Below, piece by piece: positions 35,002 through 47,249 of a DNA stretch of 64,000 nucleotides. The number at the start of each line of letters is the position of its first letter. Position 1 is the first letter of the stretch. Below the pieces are notes generated by a model. It did no database searches and was not told the origin of the DNA. It saw only the letters and a list, made by a program, of their open reading frames with translations. Source of the stretch: Oehlia diaphana (taxonomy: Eukaryota; Glomeromycota; Glomeromycetes; Glomerales; Glomeraceae). Where the stretch lies: contig QZLH01000082.1 in NCBI GenBank assembly GCA_003833135.1, forward strand, positions 52,676 through 116,675, written 5' to 3'. The position numbers and the translations under genes are program-made.

Positions 35002-38000
35002 TTAAACATTCATTAATCCTTTTAATTGATCTAATAAAGTATTATCAACTCGACTTAAATATTTTTGTCTAAACATTTCAGGCCCCCCATTAAGAGCTTC
35101 GCACTCACCAATCTTTAAATTGATATAATGAATTAGATTGGTAGTATGAATAGGATCTCGTTGTAATAACTATAGTTGTAACATAATCAAGTTAGTTTAA
35201 ATAAAATATAAAAATGAACTTTAAATATAAAGAACTTACAGCCCGTTTACGTTTAGTTTCAGGTGATGCATCACTATCATCAATTTCATTTTTTCCCACA
35301 TATTCTTCTTGCCAATAAACTAATGCGCTATAACCACAAAGTATTAAAAAAAAATAATATCAAAACATAATATCAAAAGTATTAAACTTACTCTCCACCA
35401 CCGGACTCTTTAACTTCGCTCAATACATCACACCAAACTCCAATAAATTGGGCTAAGAAGCCTAAAATGGTGGAATTTGTTGTAGCGATCAATGTAGCAA
35501 AAGCCATTGCACTCAATTTCCGTTGTTTCGGATGTCCAATATTATCAAACTGGTGAGGGTTATTAATTAAACAAATTAATTTATAATACTATAATATAAA
35601 TAAAAATGATTAAATTTAATACCTTATCTAACCATGTTTCCAAGACTTTCTTTAATAAATCTTCTTGTTGAATATTATATTGTTGACTGGCGATTGTGAT
35701 GAAATGTAAAAAAAATACTGGATCATTAATAATAATCCTAGCTAATATTGAGACATAACTTACAAGAACGTAAGGATTTTCCTGTTGCAAAGTAAATAAA
35801 TTAATAAAGATTATATCTTAAATAATAACACAACAAAAAAAAAAATACCTCATTAACAGAAATTATAGTATTGAGTAATTTTCCGAGAAGTCCCGTGCTA
35901 ATAATCGATTCTTTCAACAATCCAAATGGACAAGCTTGTAAAGTAACATCAATAACATAAATGATAGCACGACATGCTTCAGGTCTTAGGTCCCCGAATA
36001 ATCGAGTAAATGCGTCCATGATAGGAATTGAATATGACTGTTGACAAACAATGCAATATTAATAAATGTATAAAATAAATAAAAGCGAACAAGTGATAAA
36101 AAAATTCAAAAAAAGCACCTGTACAATCATTTCAGGTACCAATAGAATATAACTTTCCATAATTCTAAGTACTCTCTTGAGTGTTTCAGACCCAAATTCC
36201 AATAACCCGATAGCAGCGGGGACGAGATTAAATAGTAGTGGTGTGCATTCAACGGTATTTTCAAGAATTGCCAACCAAAGATCCAAGCCGTCTTCTAAAA
36301 GGTATACGTGTTCTTCCTGAACAAATGAGCGAATGATGTCTTGCGAACATTATGATGAGAGTAATCATTGCATTATTTAATATGTAAATATTATTCAACT
36401 TACAGTGTTTGGACTAACGCTGTATTGAATGATTGGTATTATAAACTCATGAAGATTAACAGACTGCTCCCACAAAGCCTAATACAAACACAACGCGTGT
36501 AAAACTTTTTAATTTAAAATTTAAATAAATATAATATAAAATATTTTATTTTACCTGAACAAGTTTGGTTAATATCACAAGGATAGCTGGTTTGAATAAA
36601 TATTCGCTTTGAGCAACTTGCCACAATGTTGGTAATAAGTTTGTAATTTTCTCAGAAAAGGGTGCAATCTAAAAATTAAAATTGAGTATACAATTTTCAA
36701 GGAAAAAAAAACATATAAAATTTACCTGTGAATCCATTCTTTCTACTATTAGGGATAAGCAGTTCAAAATCTTCAAGCGGCTTTCAAATTGTTCCACCTC
36801 TCCAATTAAACGCGTTAATAATGTGATTGCACGATCAAGATATGGAACAAATCCGTCTGAATCAAAATCCCATTCATCTACACGTACTTAGAAGTTAAGA
36901 ATAATAAATTCTTTGCAAAAAAATGTAAATAGTACTAGATATTATCAAGGATATAATTTTTTAGATTAATTGCAGCAGTCAATCTAACGACAAAATCCTC
37001 TTCCGGGTTTATAAAATATGTCATAACGTCGTAAACTCTAGGTCGATTTTCTTTTGACAATTTAACACATACCCATCTTCCAATAATCCATGCAATACGA
37101 CGCCGAATTATTTTGAAACTAAAGTTTAAGAACATTATAGTCTTATTACAAAATCATCAATTTTCTTAAAAAAAACTGAAAATATAATCAATCCATCAAT
37201 CTTGCCTAGGATCATTATTTGCTGCTTCAACCAACAAATTATTAACAAGCCAAGAATCGAAATCAAGCACATCATATAATTCATGTGAACCTAATCCAAC
37301 TGCACAATAAATAGCGTCTTTAACTAACAAATTATCTGATTGAGTCACTAGTAAATTTGGAACCAAAATTATATAAGTAATTCAAATTACTTGATATTCA
37401 GATTCCAAGATAAAATAAACTTACAAGCTACAAAATTAAACAAAAAACAAGTAATCGAGTTAGATATCATTTTTTTTTTTAAAAAAAAAAAATTTGTTAA
37501 TAAATAATAATTGATCAGAAAAAGCCAATTATGGCAGTTTAATCTTTGACTATAAATGTCTAATAAGACCGTCGTGAATATGAAATTTCATCGTTTGCTA
37601 GTAAAATCAAAAAAATTTGAGTTTTTAAATAAGAGAAAATACTCACATGCGGCATTTTCCAACAATTTCAAAATTTTTGGTGACAGAAGGTCGCGACATT
37701 GAGTGATTAAATCTGTAAATACTTTTTCGGCACAGGGCTAGAACATTTAAATAAGAATTTTTTAAAAATAGTAGATATCAAAAAATAAAAAAAATATAAT
37801 ACTAATCGAATTAAAACACACTCTTATCTGATATTCCCAATGATCAATCTCATCAAAATTAACCCAGCCTTCCGGATCTTCTTCCCACATTACCAAATCT
37901 TCTTTTCTCAAAATTAGATAACTTGATATTAATAATTCGGCAAATGATTCGACGAAGCTTTGTGTCAATATTTGTTCCTCTAATATTTTCATCGCATCAG

Positions 38001-40149
38001 AAAGACGTAGATCTTCACTTTCTGTTTATGCAATAAAGTTATATTCAACGAACTTAATTTCTAAAAATTAGTTATAAGAGTATATATACCTTTGATATCT
38101 TGATTATAACTAGACTTCCTTATGATGCCTTTCAATAACAATAAGGCTTGAATTAAAATCTTTTCTGTACCATACGGTTGGGTCGCCATTTCTATATCAA
38201 AATAAAAAATAAGATTAAATAAAGAAGTAATTATCATGAAAAATATAAATATAGATCTTTAAATTAATTTGCATGCCTGTTTCATACGATTTACTATGCA
38301 TGACAAGCAATTGCCAATAATAATGAATTACATCCCTAGATCCTGGAGTCATTATAAATGAAATTGGACGCAACTTTTGTAACTCAATATAAAATTTCCC
38401 AATTAAATTAACTTTAGAATCTAAAAGTTCAAAAATCGGAGAGGATGTATCTTGAAATGAATTTCCTTAAAAAAAGTAATAATAAAAAAAAATATATATT
38501 GATTATGTGGTAATTATTAAAGCAAAACTTAATTGTATGACTATAAAAAAAAAATTACTTAAAGTATAAAATTTTTGTAAATGATCAAATGCTAAAACAA
38601 AGAATGCCTAAGATAGAATAAGATTATTTAAATATAGTGATCGTAAAAATTAAAATCTTCTATAATCACTATTATTGTCTCATTCACCTTGGTCTCATCA
38701 ACTTTACTAATGTCTTGAAAACCATGAACAATTAAACGTCTGATAGATTTCAGCGCAATTAGTGAAGTTTCTAAATCCGTTGCATTTACAATATCATTAG
38801 AAGTTGAAATCATATTGAAGAATCGATTGGTGTGCTCCACGTAAATGCTAGCCACATTACGAAGTAATTCTGGCGCAATCTTTTTAATTTATAAAAAGAT
38901 TTTAACTAAAAAAATGGAAATTTATTTAAAGATAAATTAAAGATAAAAACCTGTTCGAACATTTTCCGATCTGGTCCGAATGTTTTCGAACATAACGCTT
39001 TCACTACTAAATGTAATGTTAAAATTGCTCTCTTTTGTATCAAGATTGCTGAATTAACATTCATTGTTGAATGAATTATGGATAACAAATTTTGAAGTAG
39101 ATCTGGCCTTAAATTATTGATAATTTGTTTAAATGTATGATATATTTATGTAATACTAATGTATAATTTCAATACATACCATTCGTTAGGAAAATCAATG
39201 CGGGCAATTTTAGATACTAAAACAGCACTTTGGGTTGCAAGCTAGAATATTAAAAAACGCGTTAATTAGTTGCTGTAAAATTGATTTAGTATTATGAGTC
39301 GGTTCATACTTGATTATGGCTTTCGTCCATAAAAGACAAAAGTTGGCTTCTAATCTTCGCTTTCTCCTCGGGGTTGATGGTACTTACGATAGGAAAGGAT
39401 AAATCAATTAATATAAAATTAACCAATATAAAATTTTTGAGAATGAGTAAAAGAAAAAGATCTTAATTATCACCTTTTTGCTGTTTTACGCCAGTATTTA
39501 TCGACACCATTTTTGAAAAATATAACTCCAAAAAATCGAATATTCACATCAACGGACTTGTCATTGATAATTTCCTACAAACGAACGCCATTTACGAAGT
39601 TAAATATAATTAATAATAAAAAAAATATATATATATTAAAATAAATTAATTAATAATCAGATAGTCTCATGTAAATTATGATTGTCTTTTCTTAATGATA
39701 ATTATATCATTCACATACTAATTATTATTAATCGAATCGATTTTTTCAGGATTATCGAATTATGAATGCATCAAAGAAAGATAAATTATAAATTAATCAA
39801 ATTAAATTAATATATGATTTGAATAATAATTAGATAATAATTTATTTTGCATTTTTACACAATAATTTTCCAAGTAATATTTTAATTATCAATTCTTTGG
39901 CACAAGCTTTATAACTTCAAAATAAAACCACGAAACTATTTTTACATATTATATTACGGGGTATAATTATATTCTTTCTAGTACAACCTCAACTTCAGAA
40001 TAATATGTTTCACTCACCAATAACGTAATATAAAACTCTGGAACTACTTCCCACTGTTTAAGTTGTACCTCGGCAAGTTTTATACGTTCTGGTTGCTGTG
40101 AAGTCGCTTCTGCTAAGGTTTGTAAAAGTTGATCGCGAGGGGAAGACAT
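35002..40149 (-). CDS. Importin-11/Kap120-type beta-karyopherin, 22 exons, 986 aa
   Basis: Exons: 40149-40018, 39574-39474, 39382-39310, 39241-39180, 39107-38951, 38879-38688, 38607-38559, 38465-38277, 38191-38090, 38021-37822, 37737-37647, 37347-37206, 37118-36955, 36883-36726, 36668-36555, 36478-36404, 36316-36119, 36037-35849, 35781-35623, 35549-35392, 35327-35240, 35169-35002. Phase closes throughout: 986 residues, near the 975 of animal importin-11. Such proteins bind Ran-GTP and carry cargo into the nucleus. An importin-beta N-terminal region (AEVQLKQWEVVPEFY, NGVDKYWRKTAK) leads into HEAT helices with family landmarks MWEEDPEGW, VKDAIYCAVGLGSHELYDVL, RRRIAWIIGRWVCVKLS and GDLRPEACRAIIYVID. 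Most introns are GT-AG. Two appear GC-AG and one appears to be a U12-type AT-AC intron (see separate entries). The exon 11-12 intron is long (about 300 bases), so a missed tiny exon is possible there. Confidence 0.9.
36884..36954 (-). other. Putative U12-type AT-AC intron (71 nt) in the karyopherin gene
   Basis: On the coding strand the intron starts ATATCCTT directly after exon base 36955 and ends TAAGTAC before exon base 36883. TTCTTAACTT places the presumed branch A 11-12 bases from the 3' splice site. These three elements match the minor-spliceosome consensus. Splicing here gives LKN-C-VDEWDFDSDGF, which lines up with LKLTVDDFEF in animal importin-11. GT donors tried in the same stretch either run into a stop or break the frame. 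Confidence 0.85.
37119..37205 (-). other. GC-AG intron 12 of the karyopherin gene
   Basis: The donor reads CCTAG followed by GCAAGA and the acceptor ends ACTTTAG. The join gives NDPSFKIIRRRIAW in frame. No GT donor is available at the equivalent position. Confidence 0.75.
38192..38276 (-). other. GC-AG intron 8 of the karyopherin gene
   Basis: The donor reads AACAG followed by GCATGC and the acceptor ends GATATAG. The join restores SYETEMATQPYGTEKIL. A nearby GTATGA alternative puts the next exon out of frame. Confidence 0.7.
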
Positions 40150-42419
40150 AATTCTTTAGTAAAAATTTGATTATAAAAAATTTTTTTTAAAAAAAAAAAC
40201 TGTACCATATACCCGGTTTGTGGATTTCCCGGATAAAGCACAGTCGATCGTTGCCAAATTTATTTATTAATCCCAAAATTAGTACTAAAAAGCGCGAAAT
40301 ATTTCACGTTACAGTTTTATACTAAACTTTGTTTCTAAAAAGAATGGATCTTTTTTGTGGCGAAAGTTTTTTTTAAATTAAAATTAAAATTATACATGTA
40401 ATTAACAGGGTTTGGGGTTTCGAGTCTCGTGTTCGCTGCACTTCAAACCGGTTTTAGTGATTCTTTTTTTATCCTACAGCACAAACATATATAATTACGT
40501 ATCAGATATTTTTAAGGAAACAAGAGATAATATGAATCATTATTATATAATAATATGAAATGTAGCACAAATATGTAGCATAATTAATTTAATAGTGCGA
40601 ATCGATTTTACCTAAATTTGTCATTAGCATTATTAGGAGCTTCTTTTTTTCTTTTTTTCAGTTTTAATAATAAAGTAGTTGGCAATCTTTCAATAAAGAA
40701 GACTTTTTTTACCAATATTCTAATGGATTATCAATTTGACGGAGAAGGACCGAATTCCGATTCTTTATTACATACAGCAAAAACTATTTAAAAAGCCTTT
40801 TATTTATTTGTCATACAATAGCGACCGCCTCTGACAAACAATGAATAGCAATACTTAGACGAATAAGTTGCAGTGCAACAACCAAGATCAACATTATGAG
40901 TGCCCCTACTCTGCCCCTTGCACCCTGTATGGCTTTAAGTTGCTTCTTTGTAGTTAGTAATTTTGTACTGTCCGTAGTAACTAAAATGATTTCATAGTGC
41001 CAAGTTTTTTGTAAACTGATAATTAAAATTGGAAATTACGCGTTTTAAAATATATCACAATAATATCGTAATATATTTTATTGTTTAGTATTGTATGTGG
41101 CTTTGAAATTTCATTGCCCCAAACACATTTTAAAACTTGTAAATTGTATGAATTTTATTACACTTCGATTTCTTGTTTTCGATAGGAGAAATTTTGTATT
41201 TCACGTTTCAAGATGAAAATCATTTCAAAATAGTTCAAGTCTTTAAACTTTTGGAACATTACTGCGCGCTGAAAAAAAAAAATTAAAAAAAATAGTAATC
41301 AAAGAATTTTACTTAATAAATTTCCTTACTATATGTACTATAGTTCATTTGAATATTGTCAATCAATTTATTCACTTAAGCTTAGCCTATCGATTCATTG
41401 CCTTAAAAAGTTACTGTCAATCGTGTCTTAGCCCAGAGGTCCTGACACTAACTTATGTGATTCCTGCATGAATTTTCCATCATTGATTATTGAATATTGA
41501 TCTTTCGATTTATTACAAAACTCTCTCTCGTACTAGACACCGTTCCTTGCATGTGAAGAAGCGTTTTCCGTATTTCACTCTGGGTTTCGCTTGTTCTATT
41601 CTTTTAAGGTATGATATATTTTGCTATATCATGTTTTTAACGTTTCAGAAATTTATTACACAAAGCTTCTTTTGTTAAGAGTTGAGAGGTTTGATGGTTT
41701 GAAATTAAATTTAAACCATAAAATCGTAATTTTTTTTAGTTTATGTTCTTCTCACCTATACTTTTTTGTAACTTAATCAAAATATTCTTTTTCTTTTGTT
41801 AAGAACCGAAATGTTGATTTCGAAAGTCACTTTATAGGTAAAAGAAACCCCTCTCTTAACGAATTTTTTTAATTAATATGTAGGTGTCTATATAAAGCGC
41901 TTTTCTTAACATCGCCTATATTATCCAAAAAGAGAAGTAGCGGCTCTTAACAAGATATACCAGTAAGTTTCTTTCAATATTAAACGCTTACACATATTAT
42001 TAACAATATTAATAAATAAAAATCTTATTAATAATATTGTAGCAAGCAAACTTTTTGCCATTCTTTTACGAAAACCTACAAAGTTTTCGTTTTTTTTCTT
42101 TCTGTAAGTAAGTGTCTCGTTCACTCGTAAATAGTGAGAAACTTTGTTTCCCAATTTTTTATGATTTTTCAAATAATTACATAGGATTACAAAATTATGC
42201 TTCAACAATTTATCACGCTCGATCTTCAACATTCCCCTCAACCAACTGACTCCTTTGTTAGGTGATTGGTTGGATTTCCTATACAATAAATAATAGAAGA
42301 GCTAAAAGAAGGTTTATTTTCTCTGGGACAGTATTTTTACCTTATAATACGGCAACGGGACTTCGACGGGCGGCCGGATATTTTTAAATACGCACAGGTG
42401 CCAAACGATTTGGAACAAT
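40150..42419. promoter_or_regulatory. 2.27-kb divergent intergenic region between karyopherin and O-GlcNAc transferase genes
   Basis: The region is less AT-biased than the repeat zones and probably contains both promoters and leaders. A 121-codon Lys/Arg-rich frame at 41921-42286 (-) and a 62-codon frame at 41490-41678 (+) have no recognisable family. The motif TTAAGA or its complement recurs about six times between 41670 and 41950. No tRNA could be folded by eye. Confidence 0.4.
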
Positions 42420-45400
42420 ATGCAGGATCCGATCGGTTCGAATTTAGAAGCATTGAAGCTACAATCCGACAATGCGGAATTGGCAAAGGCATACTGGTCG
42501 ATTGGTAATTATTCACAGGCAATTTTCCACGCAAAAAAATCGGTAGTACACAAACCTACAGATTGGTTATGGATCGACTCCGTTATCACAGCGTTCATGA
42601 ATCCAAATTACAATTACTACAACGAAGCATTAGAAGTATTGGATGCCGTGATTAACAGGTTAGATACAATAAAACACACGATACCAAATACCGAGTGGAA
42701 TCAAATACAATCATTATATCGACGGCGAGCATTGGTTAAGCAATATCTTAACAGATACGAGGATTCTATTGAAGATCTCATAAATATTATCGTAGTAGCT
42801 TGTGCAAATTTTCAATTTGTAGATTTAATAGATCATATACTAGGATGTTGCAACTTTTATGGCTATTGCATACAAAATTACGTGAATGTTCAGCAAACCG
42901 TTACTTTATTAAACGGTTTACAACCTCATTCTTTCGTAAATTCTCCTATACCAAGTTTCTTCATGGATCCTGATTTTGTTCTGGGAGGTTTATTACCTTA
43001 CCTATTCCCATTTGCTCATGGATATCTACCTGGTCACACTTTTATAATTAGTTTACATGATCGTGAATATGCACAAAAAGATGCCGCTTTAGGATTCCTT
43101 GAAATTTCAAAGGCATTTGAAGCAGATCCAGTGAAATGTTCAAAATTTTTAAATGCAACACCAATGCGATCAATATCTTTACTACTGTTATATATGTCAA
43201 TTGCAACATATCCAACAACTGAATCATTTCTTTTTCTTGCGGAAGTATTGACTAAAATTTCTGATTCAGTTACGATGGGTCAAGAAATCCTTGATGGACC
43301 AAATTTAGCTTTAAAATTTTTATACAAGGCAGTTTTTTTTGATCCCAATAATCCAGATATATATATGGCGATGGCGGATATTTACTGGCGCCAAAATAAT
43401 TTAATCGAGGCTACTTTTATTTATCAAAAGATATACGGAAGAAATAAACCCCACGATGAAGAAATAACGAGAAGATACGTTTTAGGATGTAATGTTACTG
43501 GAGAAAAATGCAGGAGTGAAGGAAGATGGGAAGAGGCTTTAAGACTATTTGAAACTGCTTACACAATCAATCCAGATAACACTGATGCTTTGACATTTTA
43601 TTCGCAAGCGCTCAATTCAGTTTGCGATTGGTCAAAACGGGGTGGTGTTGGAGTCTTCTATGTAGACCAATGCAATACATTGATGTTCTCCGACATTCCT
43701 AAAAAAGTCGGAATGATGGGAAGAGTATCTGATGTTGTTGACAACTTTATAAAGGAGGGGGCAAAGTTTGGTGAAGGAATTATTCAACAATTTGGAGGGT
43801 TACATAAACTCTTCAATTTTCTTTGCGTTGGACTTAATTCCGATGACCCATGCTATAAATGGTTAAAAGCAAGGGCCGATTTGATAGCTTCTACAAAAAA
43901 TCCACCGAGTTTAAAAAATGAAGGCGGGTTTATATTAAGACTTATTAACAAATTAACACGTCGTGTGCAACATCGTTGGTACATTGAATATTATGGGAAT
44001 CAAATTATTTCACAGACTTCTCAGGTAGCAATTTGTAAAAGTGGTGATAAATATAACGAAAAATATCTTCGTCCAAAAGTTCCACCCGGTTTACCACAAC
44101 CTTCGCCAAGTCCTGTACAGCCATGGTATACATTTACTTATGATCTTAGCCCAAAGCAAATAAGATTAGTCAGTCACCGTCAAGCATTACATATTGCATA
44201 TGATGCATTTACTGCCAATTGGCTCCCAAATACCGTTTTTCCTCCACCGCCACCGCCATCTCCAAGAATTAAAGTTGGATATGTATCATTTGACCTAAAA
44301 GATCATCCACTTGCTCATTTAATGCAATCAGTTTTTGAACTTCATAACAGACAGCATTTTGAGATTTATGTTTATGCATTAAATCCTGATGATGGTTCTG
44401 CATATAGACAAAAAATTATGGCGGGTTGTGATCACCCTAGAGATTGTAGCGGAAGCTCAACAAAAGATATATGTGATCAGATCATTCAAGATGGTATCCA
44501 TATATTGATCAACTTAAACGGATATACAGCAGGAGACCGCAATCACATTTTTGCTGCTCGGCCTGCACCTATTCAAATGCAACATATGGGCTTTGCAGGT
44601 ACGATGGGCGGTCTTTGGACTGATTATAATATTGTTGATGATATGATTGTTCCACCTTTGTTGACAAATGAAGAAGCATTTAAACGCAAAACAAAACATC
44701 ACGTGGGTGATATTTGTGAAGAGTTAGATCCTGAAGAAGATGATGATAATATTTGGGTATACCCTGAGAAAATTCTCAGCCTTCCAGATACCTACTTTGT
44801 AAATGATCATAAACAAGGATTCCGTGATGATCAACACATAAGAGGCACAGTTTTTGCAACTCGTGCAGATATCCAATGGACTCTTGAGGAAGACAAACGT
44901 TGGAAGATGCGACAACAACTATTTCCAGGTGTTCCCGATGATTGGGTGATTTTCGCAAACTTTAACCAATTATATAAAGTGAGTTAATTCAATTATTTAT
45001 CTTTTACACAATTTCGTTACGTTCATAGAGATTAACAAGTGTGCTAAACTTTGCTTTCTTTTTAGATTGACCCAGTTATATTCAAGGTGTGGTTGGAGAT
45101 TCTTGCACAGGTACCTAATTCTATCCTATGGTTATTAAAATTTCCTGCAGATGGAGCCAAGAATTTGTACAGCACCGCTTTACAATGGGCCGGTATAGGG
45201 GTTGCAACCCGCATTCATTTTACAGATATAGCTGGTAAACATGATCACATTCTTCGTGGAAGAGTTGCCGATTTAGTTTTAGACACACCCCAAGTAAATG
45301 CGCATACTACAGCGTGTGATATTTTATGGTCTGGAACTCCAATCTTAACGCTCTGCGGAAATGATCATAAATGGTGTTCAAGAGTTGCTGCCTCAATATG

Positions 45401-45707
45401 CAAAGCAACCGGGTCCGGTGATAAAATGATTGCCAAGGATCATGCTGATTATGAACGAAGGGCGATCGAGCTTGCCAGGTCCGTAAGATATAATTACTGG
45501 CAACCTAATTTTCCACATTTTATGCCTCCGCAAGTTCATCGAAGTGGGGTTGGTGAACTTATTGAATTGAGGAAAAAACTCTTTCTAAATCGCGATAATA
45601 TGAGGCTTTTTGATACCCAAAGAATTGTATCAAATCTTGAAAAAGGTTATGCTATGGCTTGGGAATTTTGGGTTTCTGATAATGAAAAGAATATCAAGGT
45701 ATTATGA
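42420..45707 (+). CDS. O-GlcNAc transferase-type glycosyltransferase (TPR region plus GT41 domain), 2 exons, 1066 aa
   Basis: Exons 42420-44978 and 45066-45707 join in phase 0 across a GTGAGT...TTTTAG intron, giving 1066 residues. GT41 enzymes attach GlcNAc from UDP-GlcNAc (or, in some lineages, fucose from GDP-fucose) to Ser/Thr of intracellular proteins. The N-terminal 430 residues are helical with TPR-like stretches (WEEALRLFETAYTINPDNTD). A Pro run near residue 607 precedes the catalytic domain: KVGYVSFDLKDHPLAHLMQS with the conserved His, ILINLNGYTAGDRN, RPAPIQMQHMGFAGTMGG, and FANFNQLYK ending in the Lys equivalent to human Lys842, immediately before the intron. Exon 2 carries VPNSILWLLKFP, DLVLDTPQVNAHTTACDILW and GTPILTLCG, the nucleotide-sugar site. 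It looks complete. Donor sugar cannot be decided from sequence alone. Confidence 0.92.
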
Positions 45708-46280
45708 AAATAGGAAAAGGAAGAATTAATTAATGATCAAATTTAGTTTAATTGATTATATGCAAAGAATTTATTTAATTCCCTTTGTAAAACTCTTTTG
45801 GAAGATTATAGGAAAATGTGTAAAAGAATAAGGATATTATTTAGTTGTATAACAAAGGTATTGTTGAACCCGCATTACTTCATTTAACAAGGCTTCAAAA
45901 AAAAAATTTTTTTTTTCTTTCTCTTTAGTAATAAAAAATTTCGATGATCCTATAATTTATAGGGCTTGTAAATACTAAATCTTAACTTTAACCTACGAAG
46001 AAATTTTTTTATTAATATTGTAGTAAGATAGAATCATTACAAAACGTTTTTTTTTTTCAAATATTAACTGCATTTTTCATTATATTCTTGCGAATATCAT
46101 ACCAATAGATTCAGTATAAATTTTACTTTTTTTAAAAAAAAAACCTTTAATTTAAAATCAAATGTAATTTTTTTATTTCTTTTTTTCCTTTTATTTCAAT
46201 AAATGATATAGTCCAATTATGTGACAAATAAGATGTGTTTACCTTGATATAAAAGTACACTACAACTTTGTAAATTTTAA
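45708..46280. other. 3' flank of the O-GlcNAc transferase gene
   Basis: AT-rich sequence with T-runs. No second gene was seen. Confidence 0.4.
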
Positions 46281-46598
46281 CAAAAAACTAAATATCAATT
46301 CATTAGGGCACCTGTAGAAATTCATAAGTTATACGAATTAATAAATGATCACGTGCCTGATGGATTAGTTGATAGAAATTATATGGTAAAAATCATAGAC
46401 ATCATGGTACAGGTGTCGGCGGGGGCACCTACCAATTTGAATGGAGCATCGAATACAGCTCTAACCTGAGGTGGTATACCTAGACGACCAATGCTGGCAA
46501 TGCATTACCCCTTCGGGATGGATATAGGGTGGTACCATCTATATAGGCCTATTTATTCTAGTGTAAAGCGATATTTTTATAATCACTCCTGCGCGCTA
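46281..46598 (+). pseudogene. Possible coding relic of unknown family, GC-richer than its surroundings
   Basis: One frame from about 46290 reads EIHKLYELINDHVPDGLVD and MVQVSAGAPTNLNGASNTAL, is broken by TGA at 46467-46469, and continues GGIPRRPMLAMHYPFGMDIG to the stop at 46596-46598. The composition is protein-like and the segment 46400-46545 is markedly richer in G and C than its neighbours. I do not recognise the family. It could instead be part of a non-coding RNA or repeat: CCCTTCGGGA and complementary GGTACC-type ends near 46405 and 46532 would allow folding. Confidence 0.35.
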
Positions 46599-46689
46599 TG
46601 ATACGACTATTATCTGTTGGAACCCAAATGGGTATACAGGACAAAATGTTTTATTTATACATCTAATATTACTAAAAAAAATTATGTAA

Positions 46690-46905
46690 AAAAAAAATAA
46701 ATACCTGTCCACAACATGTGCACATTGAAAATTTTTGTGCACATATGATGTCATCAAAAATGGGCACATTTTGCACATAGAAATTTTTAATCTTTCTTTT
46801 TACATATGTTTTTTACTTCTTTTAACATATTATATATATAGTATAAAAAATTTATAATTTTTGTGCACATCTAACGTCACAAAATTGTGCACATGACTTT
46901 TGGTC
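46690..46905. repeat. Cluster of ATGTGCACAA motifs in both orientations
   Basis: Near-palindromic TGTGCACA occurs around 46720, 46738, 46863 and 46892, with degenerate forms (GGGCACAT, TGCACATA) between. The outer motifs are arranged as an inverted repeat, suggesting a small decayed element. TGATGTCATC and TAACGTCACA lie inside. Confidence 0.5.
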
Positions 46906-46979
46906 AATTATTAATATAAGTTACTTTTACTATTGCATTTTTATTATAATATATCAAATTAAAATTTAACAATTAAATG

Positions 46980-47115
46980 CGCTTTTGGCCAAATTTATCT
47001 TTTTTTACTAAATCATTTTTTGCAAATTTCTTAGCATTCAATAGTTTAATTTTAATATTTTTTTAAATTACTTTTAATTTTTAAAAATAAGTTAATTTGC
47101 TAAAAGTATGCCAGT
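46980..47115. mobile_element. Fold-back element, copy 3 of 3 (degraded)
   Basis: It begins CGCTTTTGGCCAAATTT and ends TTAATTTGCTAAAAGTATG. The internal AAATCATTTTTTGCAAATTTCTTAGCATTCAATAG segment aligns with copies 1 and 2, but the inverted arm is mostly lost. Confidence 0.5.
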
Positions 47116-47249
47116 AGTCCAAAGAACACATATAATATTAGAACCCAATTTTATATAAACTTACTATATAGTAATTTTCAATAAATTATATAGTTAAAAT
47201 TATATAACCAAATAAGATTTTCACTAGAAATAAGTTATATAAAATATTA

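Noticed and set aside
40400..40460. Possible tRNA T-arm (GGTTTCGAGTCTCGT)
   Set aside because: No matching acceptor stem, D-arm or anticodon arm could be placed around it.
41921..42286. 121-codon basic frame upstream of the O-GlcNAc transferase gene
   Set aside because: No recognisable domain, lies in a promoter region, and could not be linked to other exons. Kept only as a note.
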